A stretch of DNA of 64,000 nucleotides, taken from assembly GCA_965650335.1 (NCBI GenBank), contig CBFGOI010000006.1, positions 21,521-85,520 on the forward strand, in the 5' to 3' direction. Source of the stretch: Paradesertivirga sp965650335 (GTDB lineage Bacteria; Bacteroidota; Bacteroidia; Sphingobacteriales; Sphingobacteriaceae). The notes under the pieces are model-generated. The model was not told where the DNA came from, searched no databases, and worked only from the letters and a program-made list of their open reading frames with translations. Position numbers and translations under genes: made by a program. How positions within the stretch are numbered: position 1 is the first letter of the stretch; each line of letters starts with the position of its first letter. Positions 48,201 through 55,903 of this stretch are shown here, in pieces.

Positions 48201-50402
48201 ATATTAGCAGCCACAGCAACCCGTGCTGCAGGAAAATACGGAACATCACTTAAACTGGATGGTACAGCCAACGCCTACGCTACATTGCCAACCGGTATTG
48301 TTAGTTCCTTATCTGATTTTACCATTTCAACATGGGTAAGAATGGATGTTAAAACTAACTGGATGCGTGTATTTGACTTTGGTACCGGAACCAGTAAGTA
48401 TATGTTTTTATCGATCCAAGCCGGAACTGCTAACGTCATGCGTTATGCTATTAAAAATGGAGGATCAGAGCAGCAGGTAAATTATAACTACACATTACCA
48501 CTTAACACCTGGACTCATTTTGCAATTACCCAATCGGGCAATACATGTAGCATGTATATTAACGGAGCTTTAGTTTCTACGAATACTGCCGTGACGATTA
48601 AGCCATCTACTATTGGTAGTACTAACCAGAATTACCTGGGCAAATCTCAGTTTAATGACCCATTGTTAAAAGGCTCAATTGACGAATTCAAAATCTACAG
48701 TAGAGCTTTAAGCGCTACGGAGATTGCAGAAAATATGAAGTTAAGTCAGACAATTGCCTTAGCATCGGTTTTACAAAAAGAAATAGGCGAAGCTGACTTT
48801 TCTCCTGCTACGGCAACTTCGGGGCTTCCGGTAACTTATACCAGTTCAGACACAAGTGTTGCGGGCATAGTAGATGGAAAAGTGCATATTCTTGCTGCGG
48901 GTGTTACAACAATCACCGCGTCACAGGCTGGAAACACCGAATACAATGCTGCAACTTCGGTATCGCAAGTATTGACAGTGGTTAAGAAGGAACAGTCCAT
49001 CAGCTTTGCCGCAATAGCAGAGAAAACTACAAGAGATGCTGATTTCGATCCTGCTGCTGTTGCCTCCTCGGGACTACCGGTAACTTATACCAGTTCAAAT
49101 CAGAACGTTGCTACGGTAGTTAATGGCAAAGTTCATCTTGTTAGTGGCGGAACGACCGTAATTACAGCCACACAACAAGGAAATGAGAGCTATAAGGCTG
49201 CACTTGCTGTTAGTCAGGAATTAAATGTATTTGTTCCACCGGCGGTATTTGCTAAAAACATAGAGGTAGAATTAAATGCAAGCGGACTTGCTTCCATTAC
49301 GGCGGCACAGGTAGATAGTGGGTCTATCAGCTATTCGGGAGCTTTAAATTTAACATTAGATCAAACTACATTTGGTTGCTCTAACGTTGGGACCCCGGTT
49401 ACCGTAACGCTTACAGGTACTGATGCTAAGGGCTACTCAAACACTGCAACAGCACAGGTAACTGTTACAGATCATCTAAATCCGGTTCTTAGTGCTCCAT
49501 CGGCTCAGTTTTTCTGTTTTGCAGGAAGCACCTATACAATTCCGGCTCTAGTTGCATCTGACAATTGCGGCGTGGCTTCAATTACTTATACGGTGAGCGG
49601 TGCTACGCAAAGAAGTGGATCAGGTGCAGATGCAAGCGGTGTCTTTAATGTGGGAACATCAACTGTTAAGTTTGTCGTTATCGATCTTCATGGTAATACA
49701 AGCAATGCAGAAACCGGTGTTACTGTGAACTCCCCGTTGAGTTCATCGATACCAGATGTATATGCCTTGAGTTCCTATACAGATGAGAAAAACACGATCT
49801 ATTTAGGTTACGGGCCTTCTTCACTTAACGTGAATGCTTTGGTAAGTGGCGGCACGGCTCCATACAGTTATGCCTGGAGTACCGGAGCAACAACAGCATC
49901 GATAAGTGTAACCGCAGCGGGAACCTACACGGTAACTATAACAGATGCTAAGGGTTGTCAAACAAACTCCTCTATCGTTATAAATATGTTGGATGTTCGT
50001 TGTGGAAATAATAGCGATAAGGTGACGGTATGTCACAATGGCCAAACCATTTGTGTTGCTTCATCTGCGGTACAGTCACATTTAGATCATGGCGACAAAC
50101 TTGGTTCTTGCAACTCTGCCACTGTTTCATCAATAACCGCAAGTTCTGAGTTAGAAAAACCAGCCTCCTTCAAAGTTGTGCTTTATCCAAATCCAGTATC
50201 CGATATTTTGAATATCAAGGTAAGTGAGTTAGGTGCAGGCGCAACGGTAAGAGTGTTCAATTTAGGTGGAGTGGAAGTGATTTCGCAACCCTTAACGCTA
50301 GCAACTCAAACTGTTTCCGTGTCTGGGCTGCAGCCAGGTACTTATGTGGTACAGATTATAAACGGAAATCAGATAACCAGGGAAAAGATTATTAAAGAGT
50401 AA
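42288..50402 (+). CDS. Giant multidomain alginate-lyase-family protein, T9SS substrate
   Basis: 2704 aa. A second ATG at 42,324 gives a neater signal peptide (MQRKPVFLLLVSI ... GAKAQ). Residues 45-340 are an alginate-lyase-family alpha/alpha domain with GDTGRDDHWR, matching the GRDQGH motif of the 429-aa enzyme at 57.2 kb. Then: DUF1349-like jelly roll (377-545), putative-Ig (550-630), two FnIII (636-805), beta-helix of autotransporter-associated repeats (816-1310; GSLMKSGSGFLFIKGNNTYSG), a unit Ig-FnIII-LamG-Big2-like present twice (1327-1783, 1784-2232), another Big2-like domain, HYR-like domains, a cysteine motif (KVTVCHNG ... SHLDHGDKLGSC) and a T9SS type A tail (LYPNPVSDILNIKV). A surface enzyme degrading a uronate polymer is likely. 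Relative to its paralogue it lacks five residues in a conserved helix. Confidence 0.88.
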   Translation: MIKCVLQPSSRIMQRKPVFLLLVSICLILSGFSGAKAQTFVHPGIPFTRADLNQLKANITKEPWLSAYNTFKNDYHSQLSYGMQGPFATVTRAPNLNNGQWKSDMLAFMWWFTGDSTYARKATNMLDAWAVTNTTWGGNESMLDIGDFAQYWGTGAEILRYTFPGWTEANTQHVEKYFSEVLFPTSWVPYPLRDQNKGALQLKIALAASVFCNDATRFNQAIEVYRMDAGGGMRNSLPNGEVGDTGRDDHWRVQAAALAWGAEVAYKQRVDMFAELDKRVLAIGELYHKYAFDGDTMTYIPFGGYASYWTNWGIAPGARAGDMTNIIYSAYAVRKGIPTPNTDRMRAALGGAGGDFLFLKSSDTSTAVSLPPVYYPADHVQVVSNLTNIDIGNTGLAGSASYSNGIWTLKAAGTSTSNAFSFNFKKVSGDAGLVVKVDNMSLTTGGCGVMLRESLDPGSRFWDLFLGANGGAGRHWQPKAPWWLKIERVSTRIFVYHSQDGVNWTNDGCSYSATGFPTDLYAGFYTISNNTSALNTATFSNVAYSQTAPTGSPEISSATSVTATIAAPFSYSINASASPTIYNASGLPAGLSINSSTGGISGIPTELGQSEISIAATNASGTGTATLILKVINNQAPEAPTSAFATVVNTTQIKLSWTASANATSYSVKRSLTAGGDYTTIQTGITGTNFTDVAPVPEVNNYYVITALTGDKESGVSNEVFSSVPPAIPGRPVVTNQTDRINLAWDIATGATNYNVKRGTVSGGPYTTIATVGTNSFTDTDVITGNPYYYVVSSVGTTQESANSPEAFGIPGANSSVWSPTPLTDSLNLAANWTENIIPVNPAILTFNSTTDSLLTNDITGLVASRIQFGADANAYTIAGNSINLKYDLVNNSSRTQTFSTPVLLTDQLNVNSTANTVLEGTISGTGSLMKSGSGFLFIKGNNTYSGNTTLVRGTISAAGIGTGTPGNPTAGPLGIGKIYMNGGALHATAGSNLNLYNDIEVLPGNRSYMYEDVNSITLRGRLLGSGTLEHDGNDYAGINLMGDNSEFSGTFISKLRSGKQRVRFSTPNAGSAKANWLLDANGIDCQGIGFGSGTLHFGALNGRGYIRADAGGAPVISIGALNTYSSYGGTIDPNGSKISVEKVGTGVLEMWGNQPYGGTTTVKKGKLLVNNSGTNGVFNSPIIIEEGALGGFGLTQSSATIGTGSGAGAILEPGFLKIGTLTVGALTLKADATYTAELNLGTAVGDKVTATSVSLLNSPKLELIPTAGELPSGTSYTIVNNTGTSPVNGTFKDLPEMSLLSTAGYNLRITYKGGTGNDVQLLDDRTIPVAITSASADTALLGRPFSYTITGIKSPNNFAATGLPAGLSVNATTGLISGTPTEQGLFPVTLVASNEAGSDTTDLSLTVLNTVVEGLIVASGDAKNIIEWNPVLDFTYNVKRSATSGGTYTTIGNVSGTKFTDTNVSNGTTYYYMVASVDSIGENPNSAEVVATPNIGQVAYLKFDETGGTRGIDSWGANHGTLKATASRSVGRNGQALKLDGTSTSYATLPTGIVKSLNDYTISSWVRMDALANWMRVFDFGTGTSKYMFLSVQTGSAGQVRFAIKNGGSEQGMTYNYAVPLNTWTHFAVTQLGNTCSMYINGTLVSTNTGVTIKPSIIDSTTQNYLGKSQWPDPMFKGSIDEFKIYSRALSASEIASSYSSQTITMNSVAAKLMGDEDFDLGATASSGLPVTYTSSDTTVAKIVDGKVRVLSTGTSTITASQAGNNAYWPALSKTNVLSVVLTNNTQPTTLIGSPFTYTITNKPLNNFTATGLPAGLSLDASTGVISGTSTESGVFSVTLGASNGSSTGTQNITLTVQDTIVSNVLVAAGDGKNILEWDPIQNLTYNVKRSTTSGGPYTTIGNVSTTKFTDANINNGTTYYYVVASVDSAGEKTSSTEVVASPNIGQLSYFKFDEANGTRGIDSWGANHGILAATATRAAGKYGTSLKLDGTANAYATLPTGIVSSLSDFTISTWVRMDVKTNWMRVFDFGTGTSKYMFLSIQAGTANVMRYAIKNGGSEQQVNYNYTLPLNTWTHFAITQSGNTCSMYINGALVSTNTAVTIKPSTIGSTNQNYLGKSQFNDPLLKGSIDEFKIYSRALSATEIAENMKLSQTIALASVLQKEIGEADFSPATATSGLPVTYTSSDTSVAGIVDGKVHILAAGVTTITASQAGNTEYNAATSVSQVLTVVKKEQSISFAAIAEKTTRDADFDPAAVASSGLPVTYTSSNQNVATVVNGKVHLVSGGTTVITATQQGNESYKAALAVSQELNVFVPPAVFAKNIEVELNASGLASITAAQVDSGSISYSGALNLTLDQTTFGCSNVGTPVTVTLTGTDAKGYSNTATAQVTVTDHLNPVLSAPSAQFFCFAGSTYTIPALVASDNCGVASITYTVSGATQRSGSGADASGVFNVGTSTVKFVVIDLHGNTSNAETGVTVNSPLSSSIPDVYALSSYTDEKNTIYLGYGPSSLNVNALVSGGTAPYSYAWSTGATTASISVTAAGTYTVTITDAKGCQTNSSIVINMLDVRCGNNSDKVTVCHNGQTICVASSAVQSHLDHGDKLGSCNSATVSSITASSELEKPASFKVVLYPNPVSDILNIKVSELGAGATVRVFNLGGVEVISQPLTLATQTVSVSGLQPGTYVVQIINGNQITREKIIKE
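46266..48985 (+). repeat. Tandem duplication of an Ig-FnIII-LamG-Big2 cassette
   Basis: Two cassettes of about 1.35 kb (46,266-47,640 and 47,641-48,985) inside the giant lyase share the same domain order and many identical stretches, for example RGIDSWGANHG, RVFDFGTGTSKYMFLS and NTWTHFA. The paralogue downstream has the LamG part directly after its beta-helix, without the Ig-FnIII lead. Confidence 0.85.
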
Positions 50403-50426
50403 TTTGATAATCAGATCTTATATTTC

Positions 50427-50460
50427 CAACACAAAAAGGCCGAAAGGCCTTTTTGTGTTG
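50427..50460 (+). terminator. Perfect hairpin terminator after giant lyase
   Basis: CAACACAAAAAGGCC (50427-50441) and GGCCTTTTTGTGTTG (50446-50460) form a perfect 15-bp stem with a GAAA tetraloop. It begins 25 bases after the stop; A-runs and T-runs in the arms allow termination in both directions. Confidence 0.88.
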
Positions 50461-50720
50461 ATATAGCGTCGTAAATTTTAAGGCAATTTCCCGATTGCAC
50501 ACTGCTTCTGCGGCGGTAGCCAAAAATTTATGTTTTGCTTGGGAATGAAATCGTCGTTTTTAAGAATAAATTCTATCTCTCTCTCCATTTCTTGATTGCA
50601 TAAACTATGATGACTCCCATTATGCTATGTGAAGGTTTCGAATTAGCAGGATACTTACCGAAAAAATGCTAATAAAAAGTTCCTATTGTTGTGGAAATAG
50701 CAGAAAATTTTTCTTGTTTA

Positions 50721-50756
50721 CTAAACCGATTAATTAAAATTATTAAATCGGTTTAG
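50721..50756 (+). promoter_or_regulatory. Inverted-repeat operator candidate before susC
   Basis: CTAAACCGATT (50721-50731) and AATCGGTTTAG (50746-50756) are perfect 11-bp inverted arms 14 bases apart. Each arm holds the TAAACCGAT core also seen at 7,494. The shape suits two LacI-type half or full sites. It lies about 130 bases before susC. Confidence 0.5.
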
Positions 50757-50795
50757 CAAAATGAATTTCCTAAGGAAAAAAAATGAAATTTAGTG

Positions 50796-50809
50796 AGTAT
50801 GCGCATACT
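50796..50809 (+). promoter_or_regulatory. Perfect 14-bp palindrome before susC
   Basis: AGTATGCGCATACT is its own complement. It lies 78 bases before the susC start and 40 bases after the other inverted repeat, a place typical of a promoter-overlapping operator. No other copy was found in the window. Confidence 0.5.
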
Positions 50810-50887
50810 ATGCCGGTGTCATAATAGTATAAAAAGGTCATACTGCCCAGGGCAGCTAATAGAAAACCAATTAAATAATCAAAAAGC

Positions 50888-53800
50888 ATGAACAATTATT
50901 TAGACGCAAAACTTAAACTGCTTTTACTATTGTTTCTTGGATTAAGTGTTTCGTTTCAATCGTATTCACAACAAGGTACTGTAAAAGGAAAGGTTGTAGA
51001 TGCTACAACTAACGAAGCTGTTATCGGAGCAACAGTTAAAGTGAAAAATGGCAAGCAGGGGACAACAACGGATGTTAATGGAGAATTTTCTCTGGCAGTT
51101 CCAACCGGATCAGAAATATTAACTGTTTCTTTTCTTGGTTACAAAAGCTTGGAGGTACAGGTAAACACCAGTTCGGTGATGAATATCAGGCTATCACCGA
51201 GCGACATGCAATTAAATGAAGTTGTTGTTGTGGGTTATGGTACACAAAAGAAAGCAACTGTCACCGGTGCGGTCGAAACTGTTGATAGTAAGGTTTTCGA
51301 AGACAGAGCTATTACTAACGTTGGCCTTGCCCTTCAAGGGCAGACACCTGGATTGGTGGTTACTCGTTCTTCTCCTCGTCCGGGTAATGAAGGTATATCT
51401 TTCAGGATTCGTGGTAATTCTTCAGTTAATGGAAGTGAGCCACTGATTATCGTGGATGGAGTACCGATTGTGAACTATTATTCTTTTCAGAATATGAACG
51501 CTGACGATATCGAAAATATCTCTGTTTTGAAAGACGGAGCGGCGGCTATCTACGGATCCAGGGCCTCTAACGGTGTCATTTTAGTGACAACTAAAAGAGG
51601 AAAAGGTAAAGTTAGAGTAGATTACAGCGGCAATTTCCGCTTTAATACCAATGGCATTACCAGTTATTCGCCTACGATGCAGGAGTACGCTACGATGTGG
51701 CTGGAAGCAAACAAAGAGGAAACCACACCAAATTATTGGGTATGGGGTAGTAAGGATAATCTGGAGAAGATGCAGCAGGGTGTTGAAGGCGCTTATCCCT
51801 TGTTTGGTACGGATTTTTACATTTTTAATTCCAATCGATTGGCGGAGATGTTCGCTACCAGATACTCCTATCAACATAATCTAAGTATTTCAAACAGTAC
51901 TGATAAATCAGGATATAGAATGTCCTTTGGTTATGCAAATAACAAAGGGAATTTAGCTACAGCCTACGATGGGCAAAAGCAATACAATGCCCGTTTCAAT
52001 TTTGATTACAAGCTTACAGACAAATTGAAAGTAGAGTCAGGAGTTAGTATAATCAATGCAAATACCAGCGAACCATCTGTCGGTTTAGATAATACGCTTT
52101 ATGCCTATGATATGCCGTTCTATCCAGCTAAGAACCCTTTTGGACAGTGGTTTGCCACCTTTAATGGAATAGATGGAGGAGCTATCAGAAATGCTGCGGC
52201 AATGACCTCTGACGGTGGCCGGAATAATAAAAATTCTCTGACTGGCAGGGTTGATATGAAAGCTACTTATCAGATATTGAAAGATTTATCCGTAGAGGGC
52301 CTGGCATCCTTACAGAATGAAAGGTTCAACCGGGAGAGATATGTGGTGCCGGTGCAATTATACAACTGGTACGGTGTGAAAGGAGGCATTGGATTGAATA
52401 CAGGTGGCACAAATAACACGTATTCCACCGAAGCCTATCAGCAGCTTTATCAATACTATTCAGCCTTGTTACGTTACGAGAAATCCTTTAAACAGCATAC
52501 TTTCTCAGCAGTAGCAGGCCTCAATGCCGAAAAAAACAATTCTCAGGAAGTTTCAGCTAGTCGGGTAGGCTTTGAAGATCTGGGGGTTTATGATATCAGT
52601 GTAGCGAGTGCTGCAATACCTGGTAATGGAGGTTCAAAATCATTAAATGGCAGGTATTCCTACCTTTCAAGATTTAATTACAATTACGCGGAGAAATATT
52701 TGTTTGAATTGGTGGGAAGGAGAGATGGTAACTCTCGTTTTGCTAGCGGATTTAAATTTAAAAACTTTGGATCAGCACAAGCTGGATGGGTATTCAGTAA
52801 TGAAGGCTTTTTTAAGAATTTATCATCAGTTGTCAACTTCGGAAAGTTAAGAGCTACTTACGGTATTACTGGCAATGAAGCTTCAGGTCTGGGAGCTTTC
52901 GACTATCTTTCCACGATCAATATAGGTACCGTAGTTTTAGGCTCTACCGCTGCACCTCAATCGTCGAGCGGTTTAAACAACAATGGTCTAATAAGTTATA
53001 CAAGGACCTGGGAAAAAGTTAAGCAAAAAAACCTAGGGATCGATCTCAATTTCGTAAACAGTCGCCTGACGACTAGCTTCGATATTTTTGAGAAAGATAA
53101 TATCGGCATGTTGATTAATGTAAGCTATCCTTCTGTGTTGGGTGGATATGCACCTAAAACCAATAGCGGAAAATTCAATACTAAAGGTTGGGAAGCTGTT
53201 GTAGGGTGGAAAGATAGTAAACGTGACTTCGCATATAATGTAGCTTTTAACATTGGCGACACAAGAACTCTGGTTTCCGGTGTAGAAGGAGCCGACAACT
53301 ATGGGGCCGGAAGGAATGGTATCGTTAACGGTTATCCTTGGCAATCCTGGTTCGTCTACAAAACCGACGGATATTTTAAAGACCAGGCAGATGTGGATGC
53401 TTATTATGCTGCCTATGGAACCAGTACCGATTTAGCTAATCTTCAACAGAATAATCAGTCTGTAGCATTGCGTCCGGGCGATACTAAAAAAGTCGATGTG
53501 GCTGGTACGGGTAATATTACAGGTCTGGGTAACGAAAAGAGTTCTCTTGTTTATGCAGGCGACGGAACGGCTCATTATGTGTTTGGTATTAATCTAGGCG
53601 GCTCGTGGAAAGGCTTTGATCTAAACACTTTCTTTCAAGGACATTTGGAGCAAAATATTATGCGGACTGGTTATATGGCCTATCCTTTTGGTGCCATATG
53701 GACAAATCAGAATCCTGCCTTTTTAGGTCAGACCTGGACAGAAACTAATACAAACGCTTTATTTCCTCGTTTGACAGTCAATAACAGAAGGGCCGGCTGG

Positions 53801-54058
53801 AATTATGCGAATAACGATTTTATGCTGCAGAACAACCGTTATATACGATTGAAGAGTCTGGTTCTTGGATATACTATACCAAAGCTATACTCGGACAAAA
53901 TTCATATGTCTAAGCTGAGAGTTTATTTCTCTGGAAATGATTTGTGGGAGTCGACAACTATTAAAGACGGATTTGACCCTGAGATGGGCGAAGCATCCAT
54001 AAACAGCGGTTATCCTTTTGCAAGGACCTTCTCATTTGGATTAAACGTTGGATTTTAA
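50888..54058 (+). CDS. susC: SusC-like TonB-dependent outer-membrane oligosaccharide transporter
   Basis: 1056 aa. Signal peptide (ending SYSQ near 28), CarboxypepD_reg-like domain (32-112; GTVKGKVVDATTNEAVIGATV), then the SusC signature NEVVVVGYGTQKKATVTGAV, plug (about 115-240; RGNSSVNGSEPLIIVDGVPI, SVLKDGAAAIYGSRASNGVI) and a 22-strand barrel ending in SFGLNVGF. There is no N-terminal STN domain, so it does not signal to an anti-sigma factor. With the SusD-like protein nine bases downstream it imports oligosaccharides into the periplasm, powered by TonB. Neighbouring lyases suggest unsaturated uronate oligosaccharides as cargo. Confidence 0.95.
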   Translation: MNNYLDAKLKLLLLLFLGLSVSFQSYSQQGTVKGKVVDATTNEAVIGATVKVKNGKQGTTTDVNGEFSLAVPTGSEILTVSFLGYKSLEVQVNTSSVMNIRLSPSDMQLNEVVVVGYGTQKKATVTGAVETVDSKVFEDRAITNVGLALQGQTPGLVVTRSSPRPGNEGISFRIRGNSSVNGSEPLIIVDGVPIVNYYSFQNMNADDIENISVLKDGAAAIYGSRASNGVILVTTKRGKGKVRVDYSGNFRFNTNGITSYSPTMQEYATMWLEANKEETTPNYWVWGSKDNLEKMQQGVEGAYPLFGTDFYIFNSNRLAEMFATRYSYQHNLSISNSTDKSGYRMSFGYANNKGNLATAYDGQKQYNARFNFDYKLTDKLKVESGVSIINANTSEPSVGLDNTLYAYDMPFYPAKNPFGQWFATFNGIDGGAIRNAAAMTSDGGRNNKNSLTGRVDMKATYQILKDLSVEGLASLQNERFNRERYVVPVQLYNWYGVKGGIGLNTGGTNNTYSTEAYQQLYQYYSALLRYEKSFKQHTFSAVAGLNAEKNNSQEVSASRVGFEDLGVYDISVASAAIPGNGGSKSLNGRYSYLSRFNYNYAEKYLFELVGRRDGNSRFASGFKFKNFGSAQAGWVFSNEGFFKNLSSVVNFGKLRATYGITGNEASGLGAFDYLSTINIGTVVLGSTAAPQSSSGLNNNGLISYTRTWEKVKQKNLGIDLNFVNSRLTTSFDIFEKDNIGMLINVSYPSVLGGYAPKTNSGKFNTKGWEAVVGWKDSKRDFAYNVAFNIGDTRTLVSGVEGADNYGAGRNGIVNGYPWQSWFVYKTDGYFKDQADVDAYYAAYGTSTDLANLQQNNQSVALRPGDTKKVDVAGTGNITGLGNEKSSLVYAGDGTAHYVFGINLGGSWKGFDLNTFFQGHLEQNIMRTGYMAYPFGAIWTNQNPAFLGQTWTETNTNALFPRLTVNNRRAGWNYANNDFMLQNNRYIRLKSLVLGYTIPKLYSDKIHMSKLRVYFSGNDLWESTTIKDGFDPEMGEASINSGYPFARTFSFGLNVGF

Positions 54059-54067
54059 AAACCTGAA

Positions 54068-55849
54068 ATGATTAAAGACATGAATAGAGCATTTAAATAT
54101 ATAATGATGAGCGGGATTTGCCTTAGTGTAGCCGCTTGTCAGAAAGACTTCATCGATCTTGAGCCAAACGCGCAGTTTACAGATGCGGTATACTTTAGTA
54201 AATCCGCTGACTTTAAGGCTTATAGTGCTAGTTTCTACAACCAGCTTCAGGGATGGAGTTTTGGAAATATGGACAATGGATCCGACTTATCCGCTAATGG
54301 TAATGGGAGCGGTACTGACATTGGCACCGGAACCATAGCGGTTGGAAGCACCAACTGGGATTATTCCGGTATACGCAGTTGTAATATTTTACTTTCTAAA
54401 GCCGCTGCGTACTCCGGCGGAGATATAGATCAATACGTTGGCGAGGCCTATTTCTTTAGAGCTTATAAATATTTTGATTTGTTAAAGACCTTTGGAGGAG
54501 TACCTATTGTGACTTCCGTTCTGGATGTTAATTCACCTGAGCTATTTGCACAGAGAAGTAGCAGATACGAGGTTGTTAACTTAATTCTAAGCGATTTAGA
54601 TAATGCGATAGCAAAGTTGCCTGTCGAGCAGAACATAACTGCATCAGATAAGGGAAGAGTGAGTAAGTGGGCTGCTAAAGCGTTTAAAGCGCAGGTAGAA
54701 TTGTACGAGGCTACCTGGGAAAAGTATGTTGGTAAAGAAACTGACGGCGACGGTGTTAGTGTTGGAGCCGGAAGTGCCGGATACGACGCTTCTAATGTAA
54801 ATAAATATCTTGCCGATGCAGTAGCTCAATGTAAGGATGTGATCGATAACGGAGGCTACGAAATATGGAACAAGAATTCGGATCCCAAAATGAAGAATGC
54901 CAGCTCCTGGTATTTGTTCAACCTGGAAGACGCAGGGTCAAACCCCGGCGGGTATGATAAAACCTCGAACAAGGAGTTTATTCTGTACAAAACTTATGAT
55001 TTTACATATAAACAGTCGAACTTAAACATCAGCTGGACGTCATGGCAACTTTATCCTAGTCGTAAATATGTGGATCTGGCAGTTTGTACAGATGGCTTGC
55101 CTCCCGCAAAATCACCGCTTTTCCAAGGATACCACACATTTACTTCCGAGTTTCAGAATAGAGACCGTCGTTTATTGAACTACCTATATGGCGATGGCAC
55201 TCCTCCGGCCTCTGTCACATTGGAGTTTGGTAGCCTGGGTGCTAGTGGTTATGGAAACAGTAAATATGCAGTTTATGGCTTTGGTACGCGGAGAACCGAC
55301 AGGACAGAATCTGCTAACTGGCCTATCATCCGGCTTGCCGACGTATATCTTATGTATGCCGAGGCATTGGTTGAGTTGAATGGTGCTATTACCGACGCGC
55401 AGCTTGATATTTCTATCAACAAGTTAAGAGATCGCGGAGGGGTAGCTCACCTTACCAATGCTCTTGCTACAGCTAACGGACTGGATATGAAAGAGGAAAT
55501 TAGAAGAGAAAGAGCTGTTGAACTATATCGCGAAGGTAAACGCTTTGATGATTTAAAAAGATGGGGAATTTTAGAAGCGTCATTAAATCCCTCCCGTTTA
55601 GGAAGAGTTGTTGGTGATCCGAGTTACAGTACACCTTTCAAAGATGCAACTGGAGCGCCTACAACTGCTTACAAAGCGGGCTCGTATTTATGGGGTGAAG
55701 AAGCGGCAGCAACCCCTGACGGCTCTTTGAATAGCGTAATTGTTTCAAGTTCTCTGAATCACTCTGTCGCAACTAAGCATTATCTATATCCGATCCCTAC
55801 TAATCAAATTCAACTTAATAATAAGTTGCTTCAGAATCCGGGTTATTAA
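54068..55849 (+). CDS. susD: SusD-like starch/oligosaccharide-binding lipoprotein
   Basis: 593 aa. The lipobox is SVAAC with the mature end CQKDFIDLEPNAQFTDAVYF, the usual SusD opening. An ATG at 54,080 (MNRAFKY) would also serve as start. The tetratricopeptide-like core includes YFFRAYKYFDLLKTFGGVPIV, and the C-terminal half has IRRERAVELYREGKRFDDLKRWG and the closing YLYPIPTNQIQLNN. It caps the SusC barrel and binds the incoming glycan at the cell surface. The nine-base spacing to susC shows one transcript. Binding residues cannot be read without a structure. Confidence 0.95.
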   Translation: MIKDMNRAFKYIMMSGICLSVAACQKDFIDLEPNAQFTDAVYFSKSADFKAYSASFYNQLQGWSFGNMDNGSDLSANGNGSGTDIGTGTIAVGSTNWDYSGIRSCNILLSKAAAYSGGDIDQYVGEAYFFRAYKYFDLLKTFGGVPIVTSVLDVNSPELFAQRSSRYEVVNLILSDLDNAIAKLPVEQNITASDKGRVSKWAAKAFKAQVELYEATWEKYVGKETDGDGVSVGAGSAGYDASNVNKYLADAVAQCKDVIDNGGYEIWNKNSDPKMKNASSWYLFNLEDAGSNPGGYDKTSNKEFILYKTYDFTYKQSNLNISWTSWQLYPSRKYVDLAVCTDGLPPAKSPLFQGYHTFTSEFQNRDRRLLNYLYGDGTPPASVTLEFGSLGASGYGNSKYAVYGFGTRRTDRTESANWPIIRLADVYLMYAEALVELNGAITDAQLDISINKLRDRGGVAHLTNALATANGLDMKEEIRRERAVELYREGKRFDDLKRWGILEASLNPSRLGRVVGDPSYSTPFKDATGAPTTAYKAGSYLWGEEAAATPDGSLNSVIVSSSLNHSVATKHYLYPIPTNQIQLNNKLLQNPGY

Positions 55850-55903
55850 AAAAAAGAATTATCAGTATGTGTTATAGAACATTAAAAATTAAAAAATTAG
55901 AAA

